A model generated the notes under the pieces. It searched no databases and was not told where the DNA came from. It was given only the letters and a program-made list of their open reading frames with translations. The position numbers were made by a program, and so were the translations under genes. From Lactobacillus equicursoris DSM 19284 = JCM 14600 = CIP 110162 (GTDB taxonomy: Bacteria; Bacillota; Bacilli; Lactobacillales; Lactobacillaceae), in contig NZ_AZDU01000017.1 of NCBI RefSeq assembly GCF_001434815.1, positions 1-38,766 on the forward strand: a stretch of DNA of 38,766 nt, read 5' to 3'. How positions within the stretch are numbered: position 1 is the stretch's first letter; every line of letters begins with the position of its first letter. This document shows positions 14,626 through 23,133 of this stretch, one piece after another.

Positions 14626-15288
14626 CTACTTGTCCCGAATGGTCAAAAAGTCGTCCAGTTCCCGGTGCGGTGCTTGGTAGCCATTGACATAGTGGTCTTT
14701 AGCATAGCCCAAAGCAATCCCCATGGCCAGGTCTTGATCATCAGGGATTCCCATCATTTCTTTGACCGAGCTTGGGTACTTGACGATCTCATAAGCTGGC
14801 ATGCTGTCGATGCCCTTGGCCTTTGCTGCCAGCATCAGGTTCTCTGCAAAAGAACCCAGGTCATAGATGGACCACTTGTTAGAGTGCTTAGGGATTGTCA
14901 AATAAACGATCACTGGGGCATAGTAGAGATTCTTCTGCAAAATGTTCCGCCTTAAATCCAGCAATTCTGGCGTATTCAGGTATTCGGCACTCTGGTCGTT
15001 GTGCCGGGCCATGTTTTCCCGAGGATATGAGTCCCACTCGTCCCGGTGCCAAGTTTCCCAATCGGGGTTGGCTGCTTTGCCGGCTTCAACGTTTTCCAGG
15101 TGTCTTTGGTGAACCTTTTGGGCCATGGCCCCCATGGCCACGTAGGCCCGCCAAGGCTGGGAGTCAACCCAAGATGGGGCTAGCCCAGCTAGAGAAATAA
15201 TCTCTTTGACGTCAGCTTCTGAGACATCCTTTGCTGCATCAAAATAGCGTACGCTGTGACGACTTTTAATTGCTTCGATTGCATCCAT
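14626..15288 (-). CDS. Nitroreductase-family FMN oxidoreductase
   Basis: 220 aa cytosolic flavoprotein of the NAD(P)H-dependent nitroreductase superfamily. The FMN-binding start RHSVRYF (about residues 10-16) and the APSWVDSQPWR segment (normally APSxxNxQPWR) are visible, as is GSFAENLMLAAKAKGIDS with the second FMN contact, and MAMGIALGY-like DLAMGIALGYAKD near the end. No cysteine or membrane segment is evident. It lies upstream of the oppA leader on the same strand; no terminator is obvious after its stop, so some read-through into oppA is possible. The physiological substrate is unknown; quinone, flavin or xenobiotic reduction are all compatible. Confidence 0.9.
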   Translation of the reverse strand: MDAIEAIKSRHSVRYFDAAKDVSEADVKEIISLAGLAPSWVDSQPWRAYVAMGAMAQKVHQRHLENVEAGKAANPDWETWHRDEWDSYPRENMARHNDQSAEYLNTPELLDLRRNILQKNLYYAPVIVYLTIPKHSNKWSIYDLGSFAENLMLAAKAKGIDSMPAYEIVKYPSSVKEMMGIPDDQDLAMGIALGYAKDHYVNGYQAPHRELDDFLTIRDK

Positions 15289-15337
15289 GCTTTTGCTTCT
15301 TTCTTTGGAACTTCGTTTTAGTAAGTATAGCCTTTAA

Positions 15338-15366
15338 TTGGCTTTTTGGCAAAAAATCGCTATAAT
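15338..15366 (+). promoter_or_regulatory. Promoter of the 48-aa gene
   Basis: -35 TTGGCT (15338-15343), 17-nt spacer, -10 TATAAT (15361-15366). It lies inside the longest possible version of the downstream reading frame, which supports the shorter start at 15409. Confidence 0.75.
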
Positions 15367-15408
15367 TGGCTTAATACTAACGACTATCAAAAAGCGAGGA
15401 AAAAGAAA

Positions 15409-15555
15409 ATGGGCTTAACCTTTAAGAGACAAGACGACTTAGAAAAGATGTTTGACAAATTTGCCAGCATCCCTGATCCCAAGAAAGATGCCGGCAAGGG
15501 CAAAGGCGATGAAGAAGAAAAGCAAGAAAAGGGCAAGCAAAAGCCTAAGAAATAA
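15409..15555 (+). CDS. 48-aa charged protein, SPJ_0845-like
   Basis: ATG at 15409 is preceded by GCGAGGA, and the promoter -10 at 15361 lies downstream of the alternative start at 15346, so the short form is correct. The N-terminal half (MGLTFKRQDDLEKMFDKFAS) matches my memory of a small conserved Lactobacillales/streptococcal protein family of unknown function (SPJ_0845 type). The second half is almost entirely Lys, Glu, Gly, Asp and Gln. There is no signal or membrane segment. It is transcribed alone, with its own promoter and terminator. The family call is tentative; the gene itself is well supported. Confidence 0.8.
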   Translation: MGLTFKRQDDLEKMFDKFASIPDPKKDAGKGKGDEEEKQEKGKQKPKK

Positions 15556-15566
15556 TTAAGCTTTTT

Positions 15567-15597
15567 GAAACCAGTGTCATCACTGGTTTCTTTTTTT
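15567..15597 (+). terminator. Terminator of the 48-aa gene
   Basis: A perfect 10-bp stem GAAACCAGTG/CACTGGTTTC with a TCAT loop is followed by T7. Confidence 0.95.
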
Positions 15598-15712
15598 GCC
15601 AAAAATAAGTTCTAAGACTCTCTAAATTTCGAGTTTTTCACCGCTCAAGAAAGGCAAATTTAGGCTAAAATTAACTTGTAAATATCTTATTTTTACTAAG
15701 GAAGTGAGTGAC

Positions 15713-17329
15713 TTGGACAACAGCAACTTGCTGACTTATTTGGAATGGCGGGGTGACATTCCACTTGAAAAGTCGCCTTTTAATGAAATCGATGCGCTAG
15801 TCTTGGCCATCTTTTCCTACCTCAATTTGGAAAAATACATCCCTAGCGGCAACAAGGAAGTGACCGTTGCAGAAATCGCGGAGAAGTACTTTGCCTCTTC
15901 CTTTGAGGGCATTGATGCCAGTCAATACCAAGAACTGTTTAAGCTAATGAGCGAGGCTGACCGCTTTAAAAATGCCCGCCTGTCGCACTTTAATTCAACC
16001 CTGACAGCCCAGTGCCAATTTAGCGCCGTGAAGATCGTTCTGGAAGATGGCACCCACTACGTGGCCTTCAGAGGAACCGACGACACCTTGGTTGGCTGGC
16101 GGGAAGACTTTGAAATTTCTTTTAAAGAAACCAAGGCTCAGCGCCTCGGTGCCCGCTACTTAAAAGAAATTTTGGCTAGCGACGAACATGACTTTATCCT
16201 GGGTGGCCACTCTAAGGGCGGCAACTTGGCTGAATACGCCGCCTTGCACCTGCCTGCTGACTACCAAAGGCGGATCAAGGCTGTCTATACCTTCGACAGT
16301 CCTGGCTTAGCTGACGAAGTTGAGGGGGCGTATGGGCAAGTCAACGATGAATTTTTAAAGCAGGTCCTGCACCGCTACGTGCCTGACTATTCCATCGTTG
16401 GCCGCCTGTTTGAACCCAAAGACATTGAGCCAACCATTGTTTATTCCACCAATTCCAACATTACCCAGCATGACACCTATTCTTGGCAGATCAAGGGCAG
16501 CCAGTTTGTGACCCACAAGCGGCCAAATTCAGAGTCCCGAATCTACAACCAGCTGATCAACCAGTGGATCGGGCAAGCCACCCTAGAAGAGCGAGAATCG
16601 CTCACTAAGGACTTGTTTGAAGCTTTAGAGGCAAGTGGCTCAACCAAGATTAATCAGCTGGCTAAAAACGGTTTTGGGGGCTTTGGCGCCATCCTGCTTT
16701 CGGTTACCAACTCATCTAGACGGACCAAATTTATCCTAGGCAGCCTTTTTGACTCCATCTGGCAGATGATTAAAAGCCAGCAGATTGGGTCTGCGCTTTT
16801 TTCAAAAGGCAGCTTGACCGGCTGGCTCTTGATCCTGCTAGGGGTTGTCAGCTTAACTGCGCCAGGATACGCCTTTAAGGCTTTTGGCATCCTTTCCTCT
16901 TTAGGCGGGATCATCTTTAGCGTTAAACATATCTTGTCAGTTTCGGTGACCTCTTTTAAACCGCAGCAGAAGCACTTTTTCCTGATCACCTACTTGGCCT
17001 TATTCGCCATTTCGGTGGCACTGCTTTCCAACAATCAATTGCTGATCTTCTTGGCCCACTACTTCTTGGGGATCTTTCTCCTCTTTTATGCCTACGGGCG
17101 AACCAGAAAGATTATCATGCGAGAGCAAACCGGGATTTTCCGAATCATCATTACGGCGCTAGAAGCGATTGTGGCCTTTGCTCTGGGCATCATCGTGATC
17201 ATCAACCCAGAATACTTCAACCGGCAATCGATCGTCGAAATCGGCATCCTTTTAATCGTTTATGGTGCCTTCAAGCTAATCGCTGAGCTCTTCAGCCACC
17301 GGCCACCAATGCCCAAAAAACACCGGTAA
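15713..17329 (+). CDS. Predicted alpha/beta-hydrolase (DUF2974/Mbeg1-like) fused to a C-terminal membrane domain
   Basis: About 538 aa from TTG 15713, which has AAGGA at 10-nt spacing; the in-frame GTG at 15704 is too close to that site. Residues about 100-270 form a lipase-like alpha/beta-hydrolase: VAFRGTDDT (oxyanion region) and the nucleophile elbow GGHSKGGN with Ser near residue 167, then TFDSPGL and the later HRYVPDYSIVG, where catalytic Asp and His may lie. Residues about 360-530 contain four to six hydrophobic segments (for example GWLLILLGVVSLTAPG) resembling DUF308-type tandem helices. The N-terminal half has no signal peptide, so the hydrolase probably faces the cytoplasm. Substrate is unknown; a membrane lipid acyl hydrolase is a reasonable guess. 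It stands alone and converges on engB. Confidence 0.85.
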   Translation: MDNSNLLTYLEWRGDIPLEKSPFNEIDALVLAIFSYLNLEKYIPSGNKEVTVAEIAEKYFASSFEGIDASQYQELFKLMSEADRFKNARLSHFNSTLTAQCQFSAVKIVLEDGTHYVAFRGTDDTLVGWREDFEISFKETKAQRLGARYLKEILASDEHDFILGGHSKGGNLAEYAALHLPADYQRRIKAVYTFDSPGLADEVEGAYGQVNDEFLKQVLHRYVPDYSIVGRLFEPKDIEPTIVYSTNSNITQHDTYSWQIKGSQFVTHKRPNSESRIYNQLINQWIGQATLEERESLTKDLFEALEASGSTKINQLAKNGFGGFGAILLSVTNSSRRTKFILGSLFDSIWQMIKSQQIGSALFSKGSLTGWLLILLGVVSLTAPGYAFKAFGILSSLGGIIFSVKHILSVSVTSFKPQQKHFFLITYLALFAISVALLSNNQLLIFLAHYFLGIFLLFYAYGRTRKIIMREQTGIFRIIITALEAIVAFALGIIVIINPEYFNRQSIVEIGILLIVYGAFKLIAELFSHRPPMPKKHR

Positions 17330-17346
17330 TATCTTGATAATTTAGC

Positions 17347-17414
17347 AAAAAATAAGCACTCTTTCGAGCAATGCCTTAACTTAATGACATTGTTCTTTCG
17401 AGTGCTTATTTTTT
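17347..17414. terminator. Bidirectional terminator interrupted by a palindromic insert
   Basis: Outer arms AAAAAATAAGCACTC (17347-17361) and GAGTGCTTATTTTTT (17400-17414) are perfectly complementary over 15 bp with A and T tails, so it serves both the rightward hydrolase gene and the leftward engB. Removing the insert and one copy of the repeat leaves an ordinary 4-nt TTTC loop. Instead the loop region holds a 9-bp direct repeat TCTTTCGAG (17360-17368 and 17394-17402) around a 24-nt palindrome. Confidence 0.9.
17369..17392. repeat. 24-nt palindromic repeat, copy 1
   Basis: Arms CAATGCC and GACATTG (one mismatch) enclose TTAACTTAAT. The reverse complement of the second copy at 38739-38762 matches it at 23 of 24 positions. 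It is flanked by the direct repeat TCTTTCGAG. Confidence 0.8.
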
Positions 17415-17428
17415 ATTGTTTTTAGTCT

Positions 17429-18022
17429 TTATTCTTCATCCAGCCGGTCTTGGATCCAGTCCTTGACCTTTTCCACGTTCAGCTTGGTTTCTGAAGAAAA
17501 TGGAATGAAGGTAACATTGTCCTTGTTCATGTCCAGATGTTTGCGGAAGGTCGCCTCTGTCTTGTTAAAGGCATTCTTCTTGATCTTGTCCATCTTAGTA
17601 GCCACCACCAGAATTGGCAAGTTCAGGTATTGGGCATAGTCATACATGGCAATGTCATCAGCCGTCGGCTCATGGCGGCCATCAATTAAGAGGATCAAGC
17701 CCTTGAGATAGGCCCGAGTTTCCAGGTAGTCCTGGATCATCTCGCCGAACTCTTCACGCTGCTTCTTAGACACCTTAGCATAGCCATAGCCAGGAACGTC
17801 AACTAGGTAAAAGTTATCATTGACCCGGTAGAAGTTCAAGGTTTGGGTCTTGCCTGGAGAAGATGACGTTCTTGCCAGATTCTTTCTTTGCAAGATCGTG
17901 TTGATCAGGCTGGACTTGCCTACGTTGGAGCGGCCTGCCAGGGCAATTTCATCTAGGCCGTCTTGGGGGTACTGACTAGCCTTCACGGCGCTAACGGCAA
18001 AGTCTGATTGCTTAATGATCAT
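17429..18022 (-). CDS. engB: Ribosome-biogenesis GTPase EngB/YsxC
   Basis: 197 aa from ATG 18022; a GTG three codons upstream (18031) has only 3 nt after GAGG and is less likely. The protein is a TrmE-Era-type GTPase needed for 50S subunit assembly in Firmicutes. G1 is [10 protein letters not shown]3 DVPGYGYA, G4 TKMDK and G5 SSETK; a [14 protein letters not shown] switch segment is present. Its start overlaps the clpX stop by 11 bp, so it is translationally coupled to clpX, a linkage common in Bacilli. It is followed by the interrupted bidirectional terminator. Confidence 0.97.
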   Translation of the reverse strand: MIIKQSDFAVSAVKASQYPQDGLDEIALAGRSNVGKSSLINTILQRKNLARTSSSPGKTQTLNFYRVNDNFYLVDVPGYGYAKVSKKQREEFGEMIQDYLETRAYLKGLILLIDGRHEPTADDIAMYDYAQYLNLPILVVATKMDKIKKNAFNKTEATFRKHLDMNKDNVTFIPFSSETKLNVEKVKDWIQDRLDEE

Positions 18023-19268
18023 CGGCGGCACTTTCCTCTAACTCTTGACGAATCACCTTCGGCTGACCCGTACCATCAATAGTTTCCTTGGTAATGATGA
18101 CCTTTTCGATGTCGTCTTCACTAGGAGTCCGGTACATGATGTCCATCATGGCATTTTCAATGATGGTCCGCAGGCCTCTGGCCCCCATCTTGCGTTCAAT
18201 TGCCAGGTCCGCAATTTCCTTGACAGCAGCTGGTTCAAATTCCAGGTCAACGCCGTCTAAGGACAAGAGCTTCTTGTATTGCTTGATCAAGGCGTTCTTT
18301 GGCTCAGTCAAGATTCTGACTAAGTCATCGCTGTCCAGCTTGTCCAAAGTAGTGATGATTGGAATCCGACCGATAAATTCTGGAATCAAGCCGAACTTAA
18401 CCAGATCTCCAGTCGTCAGGAAGTGGTTCCAGTTGTCGTCGTCCACCTTCCCTGATTCTTGTTCTGCACCAAAACCGATGGTCTTCTTGCCCAAGCGGTT
18501 CTTAACGATTTCTTCAATCCCGTCAAAGGCCCCGCCAACGATGAAGAGGATGTTGGTCGTGTCCATCCGGATCATTTCTTGCTGTGGGTGCTTGCGGCCG
18601 CCCTGCGGCGGAATAGAGGCAATGGTGCCTTCCAAGATCTTTAAGAGCGCCTGCTGAACACCTTCACCGGACACGTCCCGGGTGATGGAGACATTTTCTG
18701 ACTTCTTGGAAATCTTATCAATTTCGTCGATGTAAATGATCCCGCGCTGCGCCCGTTCCAGGTCGTAGTCAGCATTTTGCAAAAGCTTCAACAAGATATT
18801 TTCAACGTCTTCACCAACATAACCGGCTTCCGTCAAGGTCGTGGCATCGGCAATAGCGAAAGGCACGTTCAAGATTCTAGCCAGAGTTTGGGCCAGGTAG
18901 GTCTTACCTGAACCGGTTGGCCCGATCAAAGCGATGTTGGATTTCTGTAATTCAGTAGAAGAGTCAGCATCCATTTGACTGATCCGCTTGTAGTGGTTGT
19001 AGACAGCCACAGATAATACCCGCTTAGCCCGATCTTGGCCAATCACGTATTGGTCAAGTTCTTCTTTGATTTGCATTGGCTTTGGCAATTCGCGGGCTTC
19101 TTTTAATGAATCCAGACGAAGCTCATCATCAATAATTCTCTTGGCAAGTTCAATGTCTTCGTTACAGATGTAAACGCCGTTGCCAGCGATCATCTTCTTA
19201 ACTTGGCTGGCTGACTTGCCGCAGAAAGAGCATTTCACTTCTTCTGGATCTGAAAACTTTGTAGCCAT
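18012..19268 (-). CDS. clpX: ClpX ATPase subunit of the ClpXP protease, with an altered zinc site
   Basis: 418 aa AAA+ unfoldase that feeds substrates to ClpP. The N-terminal zinc-binding domain should have four Cys; here they are Cys13, Cys16, Cys35 and Asp38 ([10 protein letters not shown]), so the fourth ligand is Asp instead of Cys. Walker A GPTGSGKT (about residues 115-122), Walker B IIYIDEID, the pore loop GYVGED, the RKHPQQE RKH loop, the ClpP-binding IGF-type loop KKTIGFGAE and sensor 2 GARGLR are intact, so the ATPase and ClpP docking should work. ATG 19268 follows AGGAGG. It is co-transcribed with engB. A terminator after tig separates it from the gene upstream, so it has its own promoter, probably within 19269-19360. 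Confidence 0.98.
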   Translation of the reverse strand: MATKFSDPEEVKCSFCGKSASQVKKMIAGNGVYICNEDIELAKRIIDDELRLDSLKEARELPKPMQIKEELDQYVIGQDRAKRVLSVAVYNHYKRISQMDADSSTELQKSNIALIGPTGSGKTYLAQTLARILNVPFAIADATTLTEAGYVGEDVENILLKLLQNADYDLERAQRGIIYIDEIDKISKKSENVSITRDVSGEGVQQALLKILEGTIASIPPQGGRKHPQQEMIRMDTTNILFIVGGAFDGIEEIVKNRLGKKTIGFGAEQESGKVDDDNWNHFLTTGDLVKFGLIPEFIGRIPIITTLDKLDSDDLVRILTEPKNALIKQYKKLLSLDGVDLEFEPAAVKEIADLAIERKMGARGLRTIIENAMMDIMYRTPSEDDIEKVIITKETIDGTGQPKVIRQELEESAADDH

Positions 19269-19360
19269 GTAATTCCTCCTATTTTTGCTAAGTTCTAGAT
19301 TAGCATAAATACTGCCAATATGGGCGAAATTAGCCTTGAATTAGTGGACTTTTTTCGAAA

Positions 19361-19402
19361 AAAATAACCCCCGAACAGGCAGTGCCATATCGGGAGTTAT
19401 TT
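19361..19402 (-). terminator. Terminator of tig
   Basis: On the minus strand arms AAATAACTCCCGA and TCGGGGGTTATTT pair around a 16-nt loop and are followed by T residues. It sits 14 bp after the tig stop. Confidence 0.88.
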
Positions 19403-19415
19403 GGAATCAGGACGA

Positions 19416-20741
19416 TTAGTCTTCGCTGTTTTCGTCTTCTGAGCCTTCAAGCTTAGCCTTAGCTACTTGCTTGGCAGAGTCAGTGATCAGGTCCATCGCC
19501 TTACGTACGTTGATGTCGTGAGCCAGCATTTCGTCGCTCAAAGCGTTGCGAACAGCCTTTTCGCTCATGTTGTAAGTGTCGGCCAAGTCCTTGATTTCAG
19601 CGTCAACTTCTTCCTTGCTTGCTTCAAAGCCTTCCTTGGCAACGATCGCTTCAAGTACCAAGTTAGTCTTAACGCGTTCTGCAGCGTTAGCTGACAATTG
19701 CTTGCGCAATTGGTCTTCAGTGGTGTTAGTCAACTTGAAGTAAGTTTGTGGATCAATCCCTTGACGTTGCATGTCGCCCAAGTATTGGTTCAGTTGGTTG
19801 TCAACGTCTTCTTGGATCATCACGTCTGGAATTTCTTCAACAGTTGCGTTCTTAACAGCAGTTGAGATTGCAGCTTCTTGGATAGCAGCCTTAGCAGCTT
19901 CTTCCTTTTCGCTCTTCAAGTCAGCCTTGATCTTTTCCTTCAATTCGTCAAGGGTTTCAACTGAGTCGTCTACGTCCTTAGCAAATTCGTCGTCAAGTTC
20001 TGGCAATTGCTTTGACTTAACTTCGTGGATCTTAGTAGCGAAGTGAGCTTCCTTGCCTGCCAAGTCCTTTGCGCCGTAGTCTTCTGGGAAGGTTACAACA
20101 ACGTCAACGTCTTCGCCAGCTTCGTGACCTACCAATTGGTCTTCAAAGCCTGGGATAAAGGTGTTTGAGCCAAGTTCCAGTGAGTAGTTTTGAGCTGAGC
20201 CGCCGTCGAATTCAACGCCGTCAACAGTACCTACGTAGTCGATAGTTACAGTGTCGCCGTTTTCAGCCTTGCCGTCCTTCAAAACCATTTCTGCGTTTTG
20301 TTCTTGGCGCTTAGCAAGTTCAGCGTCAATGTCCTTTTGGTAAACGCGAGTGTTTTGCTTTGGAACTTCGATTTCCTTGTATTGACCAAGTTCAACTTCT
20401 GGTTCAACAGTTACAACTGCCTTCATTTCCCAGTCCTTGCCCTTGTCCATGGATACAGGAACGATTTGTGGTTGGCCAACAGCCTTGATGCCAGTTTCCT
20501 TAACAGCAGCGGTGTAAGCAGCTGGCAAAGCGATGTTCAAAGCGTCTTCGTAAAGTGCTTCTTCACCGTAGTATTGGTTAAAGATAACCCGTGATACGTG
20601 ACCCTTACGGAAGCCTGGTACACGCAAGCTCTTCTTTACACGGTTAAATGCTTGGTCAAGACTCTTCTTGACTTCGTCTTGAGAAATTTCGAAAGAAAGT
20701 TCACCAGTAGTCTTACCGGTAGTTTTCCAGTTTGCAGACAT
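19416..20741 (-). CDS. tig: Trigger factor
   Basis: 441 aa ribosome-bound chaperone with prolyl isomerase activity. The N-terminal ribosome-docking signature is GFRKGHVSR (about residues 43-51; FRK motif). The FKBP-type PPIase domain (about 150-245) contains [17 protein letters not shown] and [13 protein letters not shown]. The C-terminal domain is helical and Glu/Lys-rich, ending in an acidic tail ([10 protein letters not shown]). Length is normal for the family. ATG 20741 follows a GGAGG site. It forms its own unit, with a terminator downstream and the tuf terminator upstream; tuf, tig and clpX lie in the same direction, a common order in lactobacilli. Confidence 0.98.
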   Translation of the reverse strand: MSANWKTTGKTTGELSFEISQDEVKKSLDQAFNRVKKSLRVPGFRKGHVSRVIFNQYYGEEALYEDALNIALPAAYTAAVKETGIKAVGQPQIVPVSMDKGKDWEMKAVVTVEPEVELGQYKEIEVPKQNTRVYQKDIDAELAKRQEQNAEMVLKDGKAENGDTVTIDYVGTVDGVEFDGGSAQNYSLELGSNTFIPGFEDQLVGHEAGEDVDVVVTFPEDYGAKDLAGKEAHFATKIHEVKSKQLPELDDEFAKDVDDSVETLDELKEKIKADLKSEKEEAAKAAIQEAAISTAVKNATVEEIPDVMIQEDVDNQLNQYLGDMQRQGIDPQTYFKLTNTTEDQLRKQLSANAAERVKTNLVLEAIVAKEGFEASKEEVDAEIKDLADTYNMSEKAVRNALSDEMLAHDINVRKAMDLITDSAKQVAKAKLEGSEDENSED

Positions 20742-20862
20742 TAATAAAATACCTCCAATGTCTATTTTGAGTTTGAGTTGCTACTCTGCATACTTAAATA
20801 TCTTACCTTAAAGATGGGCAAAAAACAATCATCAGGCCCCATAAAATAAGGATTTTTTCAAT

Positions 20863-20898
20863 AAAAAAAGGCGCCCTTCATAGAAGGAGCACCTTTTC
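20863..20898 (-). terminator. Terminator of tuf
   Basis: On the minus strand an imperfect stem AAAAGGTGCTCCTTC/GAAGGGCGCCTTTT (one bulge, G-U pairs) is followed by a T-run. It lies about 30 bp after the tuf stop. Confidence 0.88.
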
Positions 20899-20928
20899 TA
20901 CTTGTTAGAACTAAAATTCAGAACTAAA

Positions 20929-22119
20929 TTAGTCGTCGATTTCAGTAACAGTACCGGCACCAACAGTTCTACCACCTTCACGGATAGTGAACTTAGTACC
21001 AACTTCAATAGCGGCTGGCTTGATCAAAGTAACTGAGAATTCAGTGTTGTCACCAGGCATAACCATTTCAGTACCTTCTGGCAATTCGATTTCACCAGTG
21101 ATGTCAGTGGTGTGGAAGTAGAATTGTGGACGGTAGTCTGAGAAGAATGGAGTGTGACGGCCACCTTCGTCCTTGCTCAAGATGTAGACTTGACCCTTGA
21201 AAGTTTCGTGAGTCTTGATTGAGCCTGGAGCTGCCAAAACTTGACCACGAACGATTTGGTCACGGTCGATACCACGAAGCAATACACCAACGTTGTCGCC
21301 GGCTTCACCAAGGTCAAGAGTCTTGTGGAACATTTCCAAACCAGTTACAACTGAGCTCAGAACCTTTTCTACCAAACCAACGATTTCAACGCTGTCGCCA
21401 ACCTTAACAGTACCACGGTCGATACGGCCTGAAGCAACAGTACCACGACCAGTGATAGTGAAGACGTCTTCAACTGGCATCAAGAATGGCTTGTCAGTTT
21501 CACGTTCTGGAGTTGGGATGTATTCGTCAACAACGTCCATCAGTTCTTCGATCTTCTTTTGAGCTTCTTCGTCGCCTTCAAGAGCCTTAAGAGCTGAACC
21601 ACGAACTACAGGAACATCGTCACCTGGGTAACCGTATTCTGAAAGCAAGTCTCTTACTTCCATTTCAACAAGGTCGATCAATTCTGGGTCGTCAACCAAG
21701 TCGCACTTGTTCAAGAATACTACGATGTATTGAACACCAACTTGACGAGCCAACAAAATGTGTTCACGAGTTTGTGGCATAGGACCGTCAGTTGCGGCAA
21801 CAACCAAGATAGCACCGTCCATTTGGGCAGCACCGGTGATCATGTTCTTGATGTAGTCGGCGTGGCCTGGGGCGTCCATGTGGGCGTAGTGGCGCTTTTC
21901 AGTTTCGTATTCAACGTGGGCAGTGTTGATAGTGATACCACGTTCCTTTTCTTCTGGAGCTGCGTCGATTTGTGAGTAATCTTCAGCTTGTGCCAAACCC
22001 TTCTTAGCCAACACAGTAGTGATAGCTGCGGTTAAAGTAGTCTTACCGTGGTCAACGTGGCCAATAGTACCAATGTTAACGTGTGGCTTAGTTCTAACGT
22101 AATGTTCTTTTTCTGCCAT
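20929..22119 (-). CDS. tuf: Elongation factor Tu
   Basis: 396 aa GTPase that brings aminoacyl-tRNA to the ribosome. G1 GHVDHGKT, the switch I segment [13 protein letters not shown]3 DAPGHADY, G4 NKCD and G5 SALK are intact. The G3 loop has Ala in place of the Cys found in many EF-Tu (DCPGH). Domains II and III follow, ending in [13 protein letters not shown]. Single-gene unit with a promoter at 22256-22283 and a structured leader of about 130 nt. Codon use is strongly biased to preferred codons, as expected for one of the most highly expressed proteins. Confidence 0.99.
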   Translation of the reverse strand: MAEKEHYVRTKPHVNIGTIGHVDHGKTTLTAAITTVLAKKGLAQAEDYSQIDAAPEEKERGITINTAHVEYETEKRHYAHMDAPGHADYIKNMITGAAQMDGAILVVAATDGPMPQTREHILLARQVGVQYIVVFLNKCDLVDDPELIDLVEMEVRDLLSEYGYPGDDVPVVRGSALKALEGDEEAQKKIEELMDVVDEYIPTPERETDKPFLMPVEDVFTITGRGTVASGRIDRGTVKVGDSVEIVGLVEKVLSSVVTGLEMFHKTLDLGEAGDNVGVLLRGIDRDQIVRGQVLAAPGSIKTHETFKGQVYILSKDEGGRHTPFFSDYRPQFYFHTTDITGEIELPEGTEMVMPGDNTEFSVTLIKPAAIEVGTKFTIREGGRTVGAGTVTEIDD

Positions 22120-22150
22120 TAAAATGACCCTCCTGAAATTTTACAAGAAG

Positions 22151-22238
22151 TCCGTTGAGACAAAACTAACGGATGATTCTCTGTTGAATATTGTACTACT
22201 TTCCTAAGAAGTACGCTAGTATCTAAGCGCATCTTCTT
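22151..22238 (-). other. Two hairpins in the tuf leader
   Basis: In the untranslated leader of tuf, TCCGTT/AACGGA (22151-22173) forms a small hairpin close to the ribosome-binding site, and AAGAAG...CTTCTT with an inner CGCT/AGCG (22206-22238) forms a second one. Neither has a U-run, so they may stabilise the transcript or affect initiation. Confidence 0.45.
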
Positions 22239-22255
22239 GAAAATATCCAAAAATG

Positions 22256-22283
22256 ATTATACTAAATGTTGCCAAAAAGTAAA
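22256..22283 (-). promoter_or_regulatory. Promoter of tuf
   Basis: -10 TATAAT (22256-22261) and -35 TTTACT (22278-22283) with a 16-nt spacer on the minus strand, just inside the spacer after the TPR-protein stop. A weaker TACAAT lies nearer the gene. Confidence 0.6.
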
Positions 22284-22299
22284 GCCTTTTGCTTCAAGA

Positions 22300-23133
22300 T
22301 TAACCAGCATTTTTAGAATAAATTTTTTCCAGCAGTTTTTGGTAGGAATATGCCGGCTTTTTCTGTAAAAAATTAAGCAGATCCTTGGCAAAGGCATCGG
22401 GATTAGAGATAAAAGTTTTTTGACAGGGATATAGCTTTCCTAGTGCAAAATTAGCTTCTGCTAGATAAAGCGGCAATTCGCTAGGCCGGTTATGAAATTT
22501 GCCGGCAATCGCCGTAATCACCTCTTTGTAAACCGTATCTTGGTTGAGCATTGGCACTTCTTTAGGTACAAAGACGTGATTTTGCCCCAAGATGGTGATG
22601 GTAAACTCTTCTTCCCTGCCTAATTTCACCAGATCTTCTGTCAAAGCCACCTTGACGGTCGAATCTTCTAGAGGATCAATCAAGACGCTTTGGGCAAAGG
22701 CCAGATAGGTTGGCAAATCCAGCTTAAAGAGTTCTTGATACTGGCTTAAAGTGACCGCCTTGCTTGATCGAAACTGCTGCATGATTGTCCTTTGCTCAGA
22801 GGGCTTGGCTGGTTCTACCAAAAATTCCAGCTCACCCTGCGTTAAATTTCTGACTTGCAGGGCCTCGATTAAATAGTGGTTGGCAGCTAATACTTTTTCA
22901 TATTCATCTAAAACCTGCTCGATAGAAAAAAGATCAGGCACCGTCTTGATGACGGCATATGCCTGATCTTCTTGACCTGTTTGCCGGTAAAGCTTGGAAA
23001 GTTCCAAGGCGATCTTGAGATCAAAGCCCATTCTCAGGGCTTCTTCCAAGCTGTCAATCGCCTTTTGCTTTTGTCCTTGTTGGGCAAAGTCCTTGGCCAG
23101 GTCCAGCAGGTTGTCCTGACTGTGATTAGTCAT
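22300..23133 (-). CDS. TPR-repeat protein of unknown function
   Basis: 277 aa, no signal or membrane segment. The first 60 residues carry tetratricopeptide-like helices (DFAQQGQKQKAIDSLEEALR, then ALELSKLYRQTGQEDQAYAV). The rest is mixed helix with conserved-looking stretches in the C-terminal part (NRPSELPLYLAEANFALGKL) that I do not recognise. Two Gln/Glu/Leu-rich helical segments could mediate protein contacts. The start overlaps the RNase J2 stop by 8 bp, so the two are translationally coupled. This suggests a role near RNA decay or the ribosome, but that is only context. TPR proteins in this position are common in lactobacilli. Confidence 0.8.
   Translation of the reverse strand: MTNHSQDNLLDLAKDFAQQGQKQKAIDSLEEALRMGFDLKIALELSKLYRQTGQEDQAYAVIKTVPDLFSIEQVLDEYEKVLAANHYLIEALQVRNLTQGELEFLVEPAKPSEQRTIMQQFRSSKAVTLSQYQELFKLDLPTYLAFAQSVLIDPLEDSTVKVALTEDLVKLGREEEFTITILGQNHVFVPKEVPMLNQDTVYKEVITAIAGKFHNRPSELPLYLAEANFALGKLYPCQKTFISNPDAFAKDLLNFLQKKPAYSYQKLLEKIYSKNAG

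Noticed and set aside
15346..15408. N-terminal extension of the 48-aa protein.
   Set aside because: It contains the -10 box of its own promoter, so it is not transcribed.
21868..21891. Ala in place of Cys in the EF-Tu DCPGH motif.
   Set aside because: I recall the same DAPGHADY in other lactobacilli, so it is a lineage feature and not an anomaly.
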